Shown here in pieces: positions 21,716-31,670 of a DNA stretch of 64,000 bases. The notes beneath the pieces are model-generated. The model had not been told where the DNA came from. It saw only the letters and a program-made list of their open reading frames with translations, and did not search any database. The stretch is taken from positions 3,947,501 through 4,011,500 of the forward strand of contig JANUWF010001179.1 in NCBI GenBank assembly GCA_026120185.1, given 5' to 3'. This DNA is from Voacanga thouarsii (Eukaryota; Streptophyta; Magnoliopsida; Gentianales; Apocynaceae). Numbering within the stretch: position 1 is the first letter of the stretch; each line of letters begins with the position of its first letter. The translations under genes and the position numbers were made by a program.

Positions 21716-22860
21716 TAACTCAAGTGAGACTTCTTTTTCATTTAACGACTTTATATTCTCATTTAATTAGGAATCAATTTTCATCTTTATTTTTTTTTGT
21801 TTCTTCTAGACAATTTCTTTAGTTCATGAAACATATTAAAAACAATTCACTAGGATCATCATACATTTTATAATTCGAAACATGCAAATAAGTAGTTATG
21901 TCTGGAGATGTAGGATTTAGCGTATCGTCCATAGCCATGAAGCATATATTATCCTTTTCATTTTTTGTATTGCAACTTTCTTTAGTTTCAAACTCTGCTT
22001 GATCCCTAGTTCCAATTAGTCCTTTTCCTTTCTTCAACTTTGTATCCTTCTTTTTCTTTCTAAACTGCTTGGTCTCCTTCTCTTTCGCCATTGGACAATC
22101 AGCAATGAATTGTTCCGTGCTTTTGCATTCAAAGCATTGAGATTTAAAAGAGGAAGTCTATCCTTTCTTTTTTACAAACTTCTTACCTTTTTTGAAATGT
22201 CCTTTTTTGAACATTTTCCTAAATTTTCTGGCTACCATGACCAATTCTTCTGTGTCTAAATAAGTACCATCATCACATTCAGACTGTTCATTGTTAGTCT
22301 CTTCATCATTTGCGTTTAAGGCAGTTCCCCATTTGCCTTTCTCATCATCGTCATGTTGTAGAAACCTTTTAAACTTTATTTCATGGGTCAAGAGAAAGCC
22401 AATTAACTCTTCAGTGGGTAAGTTGTTTAGATCTTTAGATTCTTTTATAGCCAAGGTTTTTGGCTGCCAACTTTTTGGCAAAGCATCAAGCAGTTTTTTG
22501 TTTTGCTCTCTAAGGGAGTATGTTTTCCCATATGCTTTTAGACCATTCATAATATTTGTGAACAAAGTAAACATGTCGATTATGTTTTCACTTGGCTTCA
22601 TAGAGAATAATTTATAGTCTCAGACAAGGAGACTTAGCTTTGATTCTTTCACTTGATTAGTCTCTTTATGGGTGACCTCAAGTAGTCTCCATATTTTGTG
22701 AGCTGAATCACAGCCACTAACCCAATTGTATTCATTAACATCAAAAGCACAACACAATATATTCATCGCCTGAAAGTTTAGGGTCATTATTGAAATATAC
22801 TCGTTGTCATATTCATCACTTAGTTTAGACACTTTTTGACCATTGACGGAACAAATGGTC
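21716..22860 (-). pseudogene. SIRE-type element gag, upstream part
   Basis: Pieces at 22832-22620, 22601-22158 and 22091-21819 give a long copia gag. The first has DSAHKIWRLLEVTHKETNQVKESKLSLL. The second has NIIDMFTLFTNIMNGLKAYGKTY, LLDALPKSWQPKTLAIKESKDLNNL and a lysine-rich tail. The zinc knuckle near 22097-22133 reads CFECKSTEQFIADC, where the histidine is replaced by glutamine. The lysine-rich stretch then leads to DITTYLHVSNYKMYDD. The gag is cut at 21715 by Gypsy-1 and continues at 12457. Confidence 0.85.
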
Positions 22861-23076
22861 CATTCTCAATCAGATTCTACAACTTAAAATTGATTGAGTA
22901 GACATAGATCTTCATTCTATTTTTTCAGAATGTGTAGTTGCTTCCATTGAACAAAGGAGGTCGATTTGTTGAAGATCCTTGAACAAAAGAAAGAGCATAT
23001 ATGTTAGCTATAATGATCTTTTCTACACGGTTGTTAGATCGAAAATAGAGTAGATCGACACTCTAATACCAATTAA
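22861..23076 (-). other. SIRE-type short leader with PBS
   Basis: About 200 bp separate the gag start region from the LTR. It contains the site ACTCTAATACCA (23060-23071 on the plus strand), i.e. TGGTATTAGAGT on the minus strand, 10 of 12 bases matching the initiator tRNA-Met PBS. There is no open frame. Confidence 0.75.
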
Positions 23077-24368
23077 AAAACCTTAGAGGAGTATGAATAA
23101 GGTTTTTGGCAAACAAGTGCAAATTAAAAATTTTGGTCCCGTTGAAAAATTCAAATAAAGTAGTGGATATGCTATGCAGCTTCACGATTTCAAGAGATCG
23201 AATAGGTGTCTATTAAATTAATATGAAGTAATAAGATAAGGTTATGAAAAGAAGATGGGTAGTTGAGATGTTAAGGATAAGTTTAAGTCAGAATGCAAGA
23301 GTCGTATATGAGTTATTGATTTCAGGAGAAAAGATACAATATTTAAGACCCGAAAACCAAGAAAAATGCAGTTAAGAATTTTCACAAAATAGATCAAGAA
23401 AATGCTTGAGAATTTATAGTAGTTCGATTCTCAAATGATCTACGTCTACTATCTTAGGTTCTTACTTAAGGATTTTAACACCACTTATTATAAACATTTT
23501 CCCAACTCAATGGTGGTAAGTGACACCAATTTTACACAAGAGGATTATCACACTTGGTTTTACATCTAACTTCTTTAATCACAACAATCAAAGCTCACCC
23601 CAACTAGGTTTTACTTCCTCAAACTTGATACAAGCTAGATTTGAAGAAAGATTCTAGAGATAGCTCACAAATTTGAGTAGAATGTAAAATAGATGAGCGC
23701 CAATACTTTTTACTTTTGGAGCAATTTGATTTCACTTTGAAGTATAATGAAAAGGGAGATTTTTATTTTCTAAAGTGTAAGAGTGTTTTTGAGAGAGATA
23801 GTACAAAAATTTGCTTGAAAATAAAGTTTTGAAAGCTTTTATAGAAGTAAAAAGTAAGATAGCAACGACTAGTAACGGCTAGTTTCTTGCTGTCAGATTT
23901 TTTAGAGTTTTGGACTCAAGGATCGGATGAGGGTGTATCCAAAAAGTGAGTCCAATATGGCACTTTTTTAGGCAGAAATATTTTAACACTATTCCAGAGT
24001 TTTGGACAAAGCTTTTGGATGCAGAGTCCATCCAAACTACTCAATCCAAACATCTGAAAGCTTACTCTTTTGAAATCATTTTATTTGTGTGTTTCAAGGT
24101 AAAACAAAACTGATCATAAGGTAAAGAGACATAGGAATTTACACATAATACCTTGACAAACGATTCCTAATCTAAGGTTCTTTCACAAGAACTTCTTGGT
24201 ATACAATCTCTTAGGCTTGGCATATACTTGACCACCTATTCTTGGATTCTATTACTCAATAGTTAGCAATCTCATTTGTATGCTTTGGAAGAACTAAGGT
24301 CAAACATGTCTTATTACATATAGATCACACAAGTTAGTGCTCATCAATATTTGTCATAAGTTAAAACA
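23077..24368 (-). repeat. SIRE-type 5' LTR (about 1.29 kb)
   Basis: It is bounded on the left by the PBS. On the right it is bounded by a start reading TGTTTTAACTTATGAC on the minus strand, which resembles SIRE-type LTR starts. A TATA-like TTTTATAAAAGC lies near 23835-23850, followed on the minus strand by CT-rich sequence, as in a U3/R boundary. No matching second LTR could be aligned at the left end of the element. The next 31 bp (24369-24399) are not assigned. Confidence 0.65.
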
Positions 24369-24399
24369 TAGGAGAATGCCCTTAGGGCTAATAAGATAA

Positions 24400-25210
24400 A
24401 ATGACTAAAATATTCCTCTACACATCGCCGTGCATTTAGAGAGGAAAAAGTATACTAACACATTTTTAAAAGACATCTACCATCCTTAGGCTTCAAGTCC
24501 AATGATCCATGACTTCTTGGAATATTTTCGCTTTCCAAAGGAGCTACCCTAAAGCAAATATTTAAGTCATGTTTCCCAAGGCCTTAGATAATTAGATCAT
24601 TCGGACAACCATAAGGGGTGATAGTATAGAAGTTATCTTGTACAAGTCTATCTTAACTAACCAGTTATATATACCCAACATATAAGTATATTGGTCCTTC
24701 CATAGAACCTCAACTATAGTACATCAAAGTATAGACTTCCAGCTTCATCAGACCACCAACTCATACTCAAACTGTAGAGTACAAGTCCACGTTGTAGCAG
24801 TAGTAGTTTAGGTTTCTATCACATAGTACTTTTAGAAACTACTACTGCAAGTCCAATTCTACGTATTCAAAATACGCTTGTGTTATGAAATGAAAAGATT
24901 ATTCATTGGCTAAAGGTAAACAATTCCCTATTTAGAATTCATAACACAATAACCTTACCATGATGAGATTTCCATTCTCATCATTCGGTTAAGAATAATA
25001 GTTTATGTGTTAAGTAACCCATGATCTATACCTAACTGTGAAAGGCTTCAATTCACATAAACCATTTATTTAAACATAATGAGTTTTTTCCAACAAAATT
25101 GTACATAAAAATAAAGAAGAATTCATAAACAATTTTTAAGAATAATACTTTTATTAATACAAGTTGAAATTACATTAGAAACCTAATCTAAGAAGGTATA
25201 CATCTCAATA
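24400..25210 (-). repeat. Truncated 3' LTR of Copia-A2
   Basis: It matches the first ~800 bp of the LTR at 33643-32830, including the AAATGACTAAAAT boundary block and ACCATCCTTAGGCTT. The LTR start is mutated from TGTTGGGATG to TATTGAGATG (plus strand CATCTCAATA, 25201-25210). The remaining ~1.1 kb of this LTR is missing. Confidence 0.85.
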
Positions 25211-26040
25211 TTATTCAACTTCCACTCTAAGACTAAGTGAGTCCATAGATGCCCACATTTATAGCATTTAGGTGTTTTCTAAAGACTCTCTCAGCCAAAG
25301 GTTTGGTGAAGGGATCAGCTAGATTGTTTTCTGAGGTAATCTATTCTACCATGACTTTCCGTCTCTGGATGAAATTTCGGATCAAGTGGTACTTCTTCTC
25401 AATGTGCGTCCCCTTTTTGTGGTTCCTGGGTTCTTTGGATTGTGATACCGTAACAGTGTTGTTGCAATACATCACAACCAGTCTGTCCATATGTGGCATA
25501 ACTCTAAGTTCTAAAAAGAACTTCTAGAGTCAGACTGCTTCCTTGGATGCCATCGAAGTTGCCACATACTCAACTTCCACGGTTGAGTCAGAAATATAAG
25601 ATTGTTTGATACTCTTTTATAAAATGGCTCCTTAGACAAGGTGAAGGCATATCCACTAGTGAATTTTCTCTCATCCTTATCCGTCTTGAAGTTTAAGTTT
25701 GTGTATCCTATAAGAACTAAGTCATCAGCTCTGTAAACCAGCATATAATCTCTCATACCCTTAAGATACTTGAGAATATGCTTTACAGCCTACCAATGAA
25801 CCTCTCCCGGGTTTAACTGATATATGCTAATTAAGCCTACGGCAAAGTAGATATCTAGCCTAATATATAGCATGGCGTGCATAAGACTTCTCACAACTGA
25901 AGCATAGAGAATCCTACTCATTCTATCATTTTCTTCTTGTAACTTTGGATGGTCCCTCAAAGAAAAAGATAACATATAGCTGCAAGGAACCAATGCTACC
26001 TTGCATGAGTCCATGCTAAACTTAGCCAGCATCTTGTTAA
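25211..26040 (-). pseudogene. Copia-A2 RNase H region
   Basis: The piece at 26032-25790 has RPLMHAMLYIR-like copia sequence (SLMHAMLYIRLDIYFAVGLISIYQ). The piece at 25756-25511 gives RDYMLVYRADDLVLIGYTNLNFKTDKDERKFTSGYAFTL. Further matches to Copia-A1 continue to the ENNLADPFTKPLAE-like end near 25300. At least two stops and a frameshift separate the pieces. Confidence 0.8.
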
Positions 26041-26800
26041 TGTATGTAGTTTAGGATAACCCTAACATTCTCTACTTCCTATTTCTAAGAAATTTTATTC
26101 CGAGAATGTAATTGGCTTCTTCCAAGTCCTTCATACTAAATTAACTAGATAGCCAAACCTTAGTGGATGACAATGTCCCTATATTATTTTCAATGAGTAG
26201 AATGTCATTTACATATAGTACAAGAAAAATTACACTTATGCCTACCAGTTTCCAGTACAAACATGGTTCATCCTCATTTTGAATAAAACTGTAAGATTTT
26301 ATAATCTCATCGAAATGAATATTTCATGCTCTGGATGTCTGTTTAAGTCCACAAATGAATTTTTTAAACTTACAAACTATATGCTTCTAGCCTTTAGCAA
26401 TAAAGCCTTCCGGTTGGGACATATAAATATTTTCACTAAGATGGTCATTTAAAAATGCCGTCTTGACATCCATTTATCATATTTCGTAGTCATAATGGCA
26501 TGCGATGGTAAGGAGGATACGTATAGACTTAAGCATGGCTACCAGGAACACAGTTTCCTCATAATCGATACATTCTTTCTAAGTATATCATTTCACCACA
26601 AACCTAACTTTGAAGGTTTCAACTTTCCCTTCCCCTCCCCTCTTCCACTTATATACCCATTTACACCCAATGGATTTTATCCCTTCAAGTGAAGCTACAA
26701 CATTCCAAACCTGATTGAAGTACATAGACTCAATCTCGACTTTTATTACTTCATGTCATAGGTTTGCATCGGCATCAACAAAGCCTTTTTGTATTTACTG
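26041..26800 (-). pseudogene. Copia-A2 reverse transcriptase, first catalytic Asp lost
   Basis: Copia RT blocks matching Copia-A1 occur throughout, but in several frames. The polymerase box reads YVND (plus-strand complement near 26209-26220), so the first catalytic aspartate is asparagine. In Copia-A1 it is the other aspartate that is lost. The MDVKTAFLNDHL-like segment lies near 26445-26480. The plus-strand frame at 26495-26692 is a shadow of this region. Confidence 0.75.
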
Positions 26801-27764
26801 GAATCTTATTCCTGATAATTGAAGACTAGGTCAAAAGCCTCTTCAGTCCATCTTTCTAGAAGTCTAGATACCCTCTCACTATGACGAGGCTTTGTTTGTA
26901 CAGGTTCCTAAGGTTGTGCCTCTTCTTATTCTATAATCAAGTTAGAAGAAATTGATTCAGAAGACAACATCTCTTTGAGTTCCAACCCTGTTAAACCTTT
27001 AGTGGATGTGTTTTGATCATCCTCTAAGTATCTAGTATTAGTACTCATAAGTACTTTTTGCTCATTGGGGTGATAAAAGTAATCACCTTTTGTACCTTTT
27101 GGATACCCAACAAAATAGCATAATTCTGATTATGGTTCTAACTTGTTTACCTTGATCAGTATATAAGCTAAATAATCCCATATCTTAAGATGATTTAGAC
27201 TTAGCTTACACATAGTCCACATCTCATAGGGCATCCTAGGCACTAACTTAGAAGGTACCAAGTTTAGAGTATATGCTACTGTTCCTAGAACATATCCCCA
27301 AAAAGATACTAAAAGAGTAGCATAAGACATTAAACTTTGGACTATTTCTATCAATGTCCTATTCTTTCTTTCAGCTACTCCATTCTACTGGGGTGTTCTC
27401 GATGCAGAGAGTTGGGATATTATCCCATAATGTACCATGTAGTCCTTGAATTCACAAAGGAGGTACTCTCCACTATAATTCAATCGTAAGGTTTTGATTA
27501 GTTTACCTGTGCGATGCTTCACTTGAGCCTTAAACTCTTTGAACTTGTTAAAAAAGTCAGACTTGTGTCTCATCAGGTAAACATAACCATACCTAATACA
27601 ATTATCCGTAAAAATGATGAAGTACTCAAACCCCCTCTTGTTAGTATAGACAAAGGACAACACACATCAATGCAAACAAGACTTAGTGTCTCATTAGCTC
27701 TATCTGCCTTTTGGGTAAAAGACCTTTTGGTCATTTTTCCCATAAGGTAGGATTCATATTGAGG
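26801..27764 (-). pseudogene. Copia-A2 integrase
   Basis: The pieces at 27663-27385 (RGFEYFIIFTDNCIRYGYVYLMRHKSD) and 27354-27130 (LVSFWGYVLGTVAYTLNLVPSKLVPRMPYEMW) match the Copia-A1 integrase. The glutamate region GVAERKNRTL lies just after a stop near 27385. The second Asp motif SDRGGEY is degraded to LNYSGEY, and the first Asp region is in a shifted frame (CIDVCCP). The core is therefore no longer catalytic. Confidence 0.8.
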
Positions 27765-28366
27765 CTAACTTTCCAATCTTAATGAGCCCAAATGCCCATC
27801 ATAGATTAACCTCTGAATCCTAGTTGAGTTAATGCGATCCAACCTTAGATGCCAAAGATATGAGTCATTGACATTGGTCTTTCTCTTCCTATTTAAAGGT
27901 TCAGATTGAACGTTATTTAATTGATTATTAATAGGATTAATGAATAATAGATTTCCATACACATGCTCAGTAGATAGAGCTTCTCCAGTTTTGCTAATAC
28001 TTATACCAGAATGGAAAGAAATAGAATATCTTTGATTTATTAGTTTTACAACTGAAACTAAATTCTGTCTAAAACCAGGAACAAATAAAACATCATCTAA
28101 TATAAATATCCTATTACAATCAAAAGCAAGTTCCAGTTCTCCCACTGTAAGGGCTCAAACTTGCACTCCATTCCCCACATGTAGTCTATGTTTGCCTTTC
28201 TGGAGTCTTCTAATCTTTCTAAACCCCTGAAAGGAGTTACGGATGTGATCAATGGCTCTTGAATCAACAATCCAAGTAGAAGTTGATCCAACCATTGATA
28301 TAGACTCTACTTAAAAAACATTACTTGTGGGGTTTTTCTTGGCTTGAAGATCTGGATACTTTTTTT
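27765..28366 (-). pseudogene. Copia-A2 protease and pre-integrase region
   Basis: The open piece at 28145-27765 gives VGELELAFDCNRIFILDDVLFVPGFRQNLVSVVKLINQ and then DSYLWHLRLDRINSTRIQ. It crosses in one frame the point where Copia-A1 carries a frameshift. The protease active site upstream reads W-I-V-D-S-R-A, with arginine for glycine next to the catalytic serine. The first histidine of the zinc segment (HLRLDRIN against HLKLGHIN) is partly lost. Confidence 0.8.
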
Positions 28367-28949
28367 TTAGTATTCTTTATTTCCACACTTGAAGCATTTG
28401 CCCTTGGGTTTGTCTTTGGACTGGGACTTAAGCTGGTGCACTGCATTACTCTTCTTCTTCTTAATTTTTTTGAGCTTGGGCCCAGCTCTTGAAGAAGAAA
28501 CTATCATAGCCTTCTTCGTCACCTGGAGTTCTTTCATTAACTCAGTTAAACTCATGTTTAACTTGTTCACATTGTAGTTCAACTTGAACTGAGTAAAAGA
28601 GCTCGACAAAGATTCGAGAACCATGTCTACTTGGCTCTCGGGGTCAATGATAGCCCCAAGACTTCCGCTTCTTCAAAAGCAGCAATTATTTTGAGTATAT
28701 GCTCTCGAACTGATGCTCTCTCAGCCATCTTGGTGTTTATGATTGTTCGAAGAGCCTCCTATCTTGTGGGCCGACTCTTGTCCGTGAACATCGTGGCTAG
28801 TGATGTACTAATATTGTACGTAGGTGCCATATGCTCATATTTGGATTGGAGCACATTAGACATGGAGGCTAACATATAGCATCGCGCCATCTCATCAGCC
28901 TTTTTCCATGCCTTCTTAGCCTCTAGCTCCTTATTAGTGGAACCCTTCC

Positions 28950-29724
28950 TAGGGATGGCAATGGGGTCGGGCCGGGCCAGGGACTAGAAATCCCGGTCCC
29001 GCCCTCGCATACGCCCCCATTTCCCCATCCCCGGCCCATCCCCGCTAAGGGAAAAGGCAGGGATCCCTGCCCCCGGCACACTGGAGACAAAACCATCCCC
29101 GGTCCCGGCCCAATGGGGACGCGAGGAAGTGGAAGCCCGTTTAGGCCCGAAAATATTTATAAAGATTTAAAAAAAATTCTCAAATATATTTTTATTCAAA
29201 ACTTTTTGTGATAGTTTCCAATAATTTACGTATTTATCATATTACTAAATTAGTAAGAGTAAAATTGATAATTGATATATTTTTTCTTTTTATTTTATTT
29301 TATTTTATATTCATAAATAATCTACCTATATATATATAATCATATATAATATATATAGTATATGTATATATATATATATTGGTATGTATTCATATATATA
29401 CATATTTATATATATATATATCTATATAGTATGTATATATATACAATGCATATCTGATTCACCTCTATTTGTATGTGTGTGTGTGTATATATATTTATAT
29501 AATTTACTTATATATACATAATATATATATATAATATAAAATATATATGGGGGTGGGGCAGGCTGGGCCGGGGGCGAGGATCATGCAATTCTCGTCCCTA
29601 GCTTGTCCCCGGTTGGCAGGCCGAGGAATGAAGCTTGCCTCCGGTCTCATACCCACTTAAATTAGGGAATCCCCGACCCAACCGGGTGGGGCTCCTCATT
29701 TAAGTGAGAAAATTGCCATCCCTA
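28950..29724. mobile_element. Non-autonomous hAT-type element (775 bp)
   Basis: The terminal inverted repeats are TAGGGATGGCAAT (28950-28962) and ATTGCCATCCCTA (29712-29724), exact inverse complements. The flanking 8-bp direct repeats are ACCCTTCC (28942-28949) and ACCCTCCC (29725-29732), with one mismatch. Removing the element and one repeat restores the gag sequence seen in Copia-A1 near 2265. An 8-bp duplication and a TAGGGATGGCAA-type end are typical of plant hAT elements. The ends are very GC-rich (28960-29140, 29550-29700) and the core is AT-rich with (TA) and (GT) runs. There is no coding capacity. Confidence 0.88.
29281..29550. repeat. AT-rich simple-sequence core of the hAT element
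   Basis: Alternating TA tracts of 8 to 20 bases recur, with one GTGTGTGTGTGT run near 29473-29486. It lies entirely inside the hAT element and holds nothing else. Confidence 0.8.
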
Positions 29725-29848
29725 ACCCTCCCTGATCATAAGACAGGTTTCATAGAGGATATACTTATACTCTTCGACTGCGAGTATTATGTCTAAGTTC
29801 TTTTTTCAGTCCATATAGTTAGGGAGTGAAAGAACCTCCACCAACCAT

Positions 29849-31658
29849 TTTTGAAAATTTAAAAATAAAAAAATTATTATTTTTGAAAATTTTGTGCGCT
29901 TTATCCTCATATTAAACTGATAATAGTTAACCCCATTACTATCATTTTTAACATAATTAATTTGTCTATTAGGAAAATTGATATAGCTTCTTGGAAGGAT
30001 AAACAGTTTACTAAGCTAAGTGTGTTAACCACCACAAATTAATTTCTCTTCTAGGTAATGTTCTAGAAGATAACTCTATCAAGGAGATGCCGTTTCTTCT
30101 CATTTTATATGGACATCTCTCATACTATAACCTCTAACATAGGCTGACTGATCATGGTACATTTTTTAGGTTATTAATTACATCCTTCCATTAGTTTTAG
30201 ATCTTTGTGGTATCTCCATCCTTTATGGGTTCACTCCAAGGGTGATGCGAGGATATCCACGATCTCTAATGAGAATCGTGATGGAAGCCACGAGACCATT
30301 GGAACCCTTCTCCCACTTAGTTTTAAAATAACTTGGAAAAATATCTTTTGAAAAATTTCAATTAAGTTCTCTTTTTACTTAAAATAAAATATCTAAACCT
30401 ATAAAAATTTCTATGTCAAGGTTTATACCATTTGAAAAAAATTTCCATGGATTAATTTTTATTTAAGTTAAAAACATAATAATTTAAAAAGTTTCCATTG
30501 AAACTTTCTAGAGATTTTGATATCAAGTTTTTATTTGACAAAAATAATTTTTCTTTGCGAAAATAAATTAAAATTGTTTTCCATTTTAACTTACAAAAAT
30601 TTCTAAATCTAAAATATTTTTTATGTCAAGGATAAAAATATTTAAGAAAATAACCAATGTTTAATTTTTGTATAAGTTAAAATTAACCATTTAATTAAAA
30701 AAAATATTTTTCCTTGTCAAATAAAATATTCCAAAGACTTTGGTCTTGGAGAAAATGTGCACATAGGAATTAAAATAAATAGCATGCTAGAAAATAGTAA
30801 ACATTTTCATGTTTTTCTATTTTTAAACATAAGTGCCCAAAGAATAGAATTAAACACATTAATGACCATGTCTAATCTTAAAATCATTTACTAATATTTT
30901 TCATGCAAAATATTCAAAGAATATTAACTATTACAAAAATAATAACTTCGCCTAGTATGGAATCAAAAATAAAAAAGAAATTGCACATGAATTACAAGGA
31001 AAAAATACACAAAAAAAAAAAATTCTCCGATCTTGCACACCTGCCATACTGGATCATAGCCCATGGAAAGATCTATGGACCATGACCCGTGGGCAGGTGC
31101 CTGCCACTTGCAACCTGTGGGCTGCCCCAAAATTGGTCACAATTGTGACTGCATCCTCGGGAGGATGCATCACATCCTGATGCATCCTCCCTAGGATGCA
31201 ATACTTTTTTCACTAAGCCGACTGTCGGCTCAGTGCTTGCTACGGCCCTTGAGCTGCGGCTTGGCTAAGCCGCCCCTCAACTCCACTCACACCAAGCTAC
31301 TGTGGCTCGGCTTGGCTAGGGTTGGCGGCTCATTGCTTCTTCTTCGTTTTGTTTCCTCTTTTCTTCTGCGATTTTCTCCAGAAGCTCTGCAAATCTTCTC
31401 GTGACTTCCTTAGGCAGCCATTTTGATACAAATTTTCATAAAAAATAAAACCACATCCACCCATCGCTTCAAAATTAGGTTCACACGATTACTAAGGAAA
31501 GCATTAAATTTACAAGGCTTCCTAAACCTCAATAGCAAGGTTTACAATAGTATCTATCTATGCCAAAATAGCGAAGGTTCACAGGTATTAAATCAAATAA
31601 TTATCTGGCCTATTTTATTGATTAGCAGATATGCTTCCTAAGACATTCAAAGCTTCAC
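29849..31658 (-). other. Copia-A2 untranslated leader
   Basis: This matches the Copia-A1 leader in inverse orientation. It includes the repeated CTATGTCAAGG-type phrase (about 30411 and 30621, complement of CCTTGACATAG) and the GC-richer block 31060-31330 with two stem-loops. The plus-strand frames at 30903-31085 and 31423-31641 are chance. Confidence 0.75.
31150..31200 (-). other. Two tandem stem-loops in the Copia-A2 leader
   Basis: The first, 31150-31169, has 9-bp arms (TGCATCCTC / GAGGATGCA) with a 2-nt loop. The second, 31181-31200, has 8-bp arms (TGCATCCT / AGGATGCA) with a 4-nt loop. In the sense (minus) direction the left one reads TGCATCCTCCCGAGGATGCA. That is almost the same as the stem-loop in the unrelated Copia-B leader (51809-51828). 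Confidence 0.65.
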
Positions 31659-31670
31659 GCTCTGATACCA
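31659..31670 (-). promoter_or_regulatory. Perfect tRNA-Met primer binding site of Copia-A2
   Basis: Plus-strand GCTCTGATACCA is the exact complement of TGGTATCAGAGC, the canonical plant copia PBS. It lies next to the LTR end at about 31671 and sets the minus orientation. Confidence 0.92.

Larger units (their letters stand above)
8433..24368 (-). mobile_element. SIRE/Maximus-type copia retrotransposon, split by Gypsy-1
   Basis: Read on the minus strand it runs LTR (24368-23077), PBS (23071-23060), gag (22860-21716), the Gypsy-1 insertion, gag-pol linker (12457-12154), protease, integrase, RT and RNase H (to 8877). The SIRE/Maximus assignment rests on the long gag with a coiled-coil tail, the motif KEFEMSMMGEFNFFFGLQIKQ-like segment in RT, and an LTR starting TGTTTTAACTTATGAC. 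Reading frames carry stops and one frameshift. The 3' LTR is missing or unrecognisable. Confidence 0.8.
28367..29848 (-). pseudogene. Copia-A2 gag, interrupted by a hAT element
   Basis: The ATG is at 29848-29846. The first ~120 bp lie right of the hAT insertion and the rest left of it (28949-28367). Gag sequence such as MVLESLSSSFTQFKLNYNVNKLNMSLTELMKELQV matches Copia-A1. The zinc knuckle keeps CFKC but then reads GNKEY-stop, so the histidine and last cysteine are lost. The frame is also shifted in the N-terminal part by a short deletion relative to Copia-A1. Confidence 0.8.

Noticed and set aside
29281..29550. AT-rich stretch as a replication origin or matrix attachment site
   Set aside because: It is the simple-sequence core of a small hAT element; nothing else supports another role.
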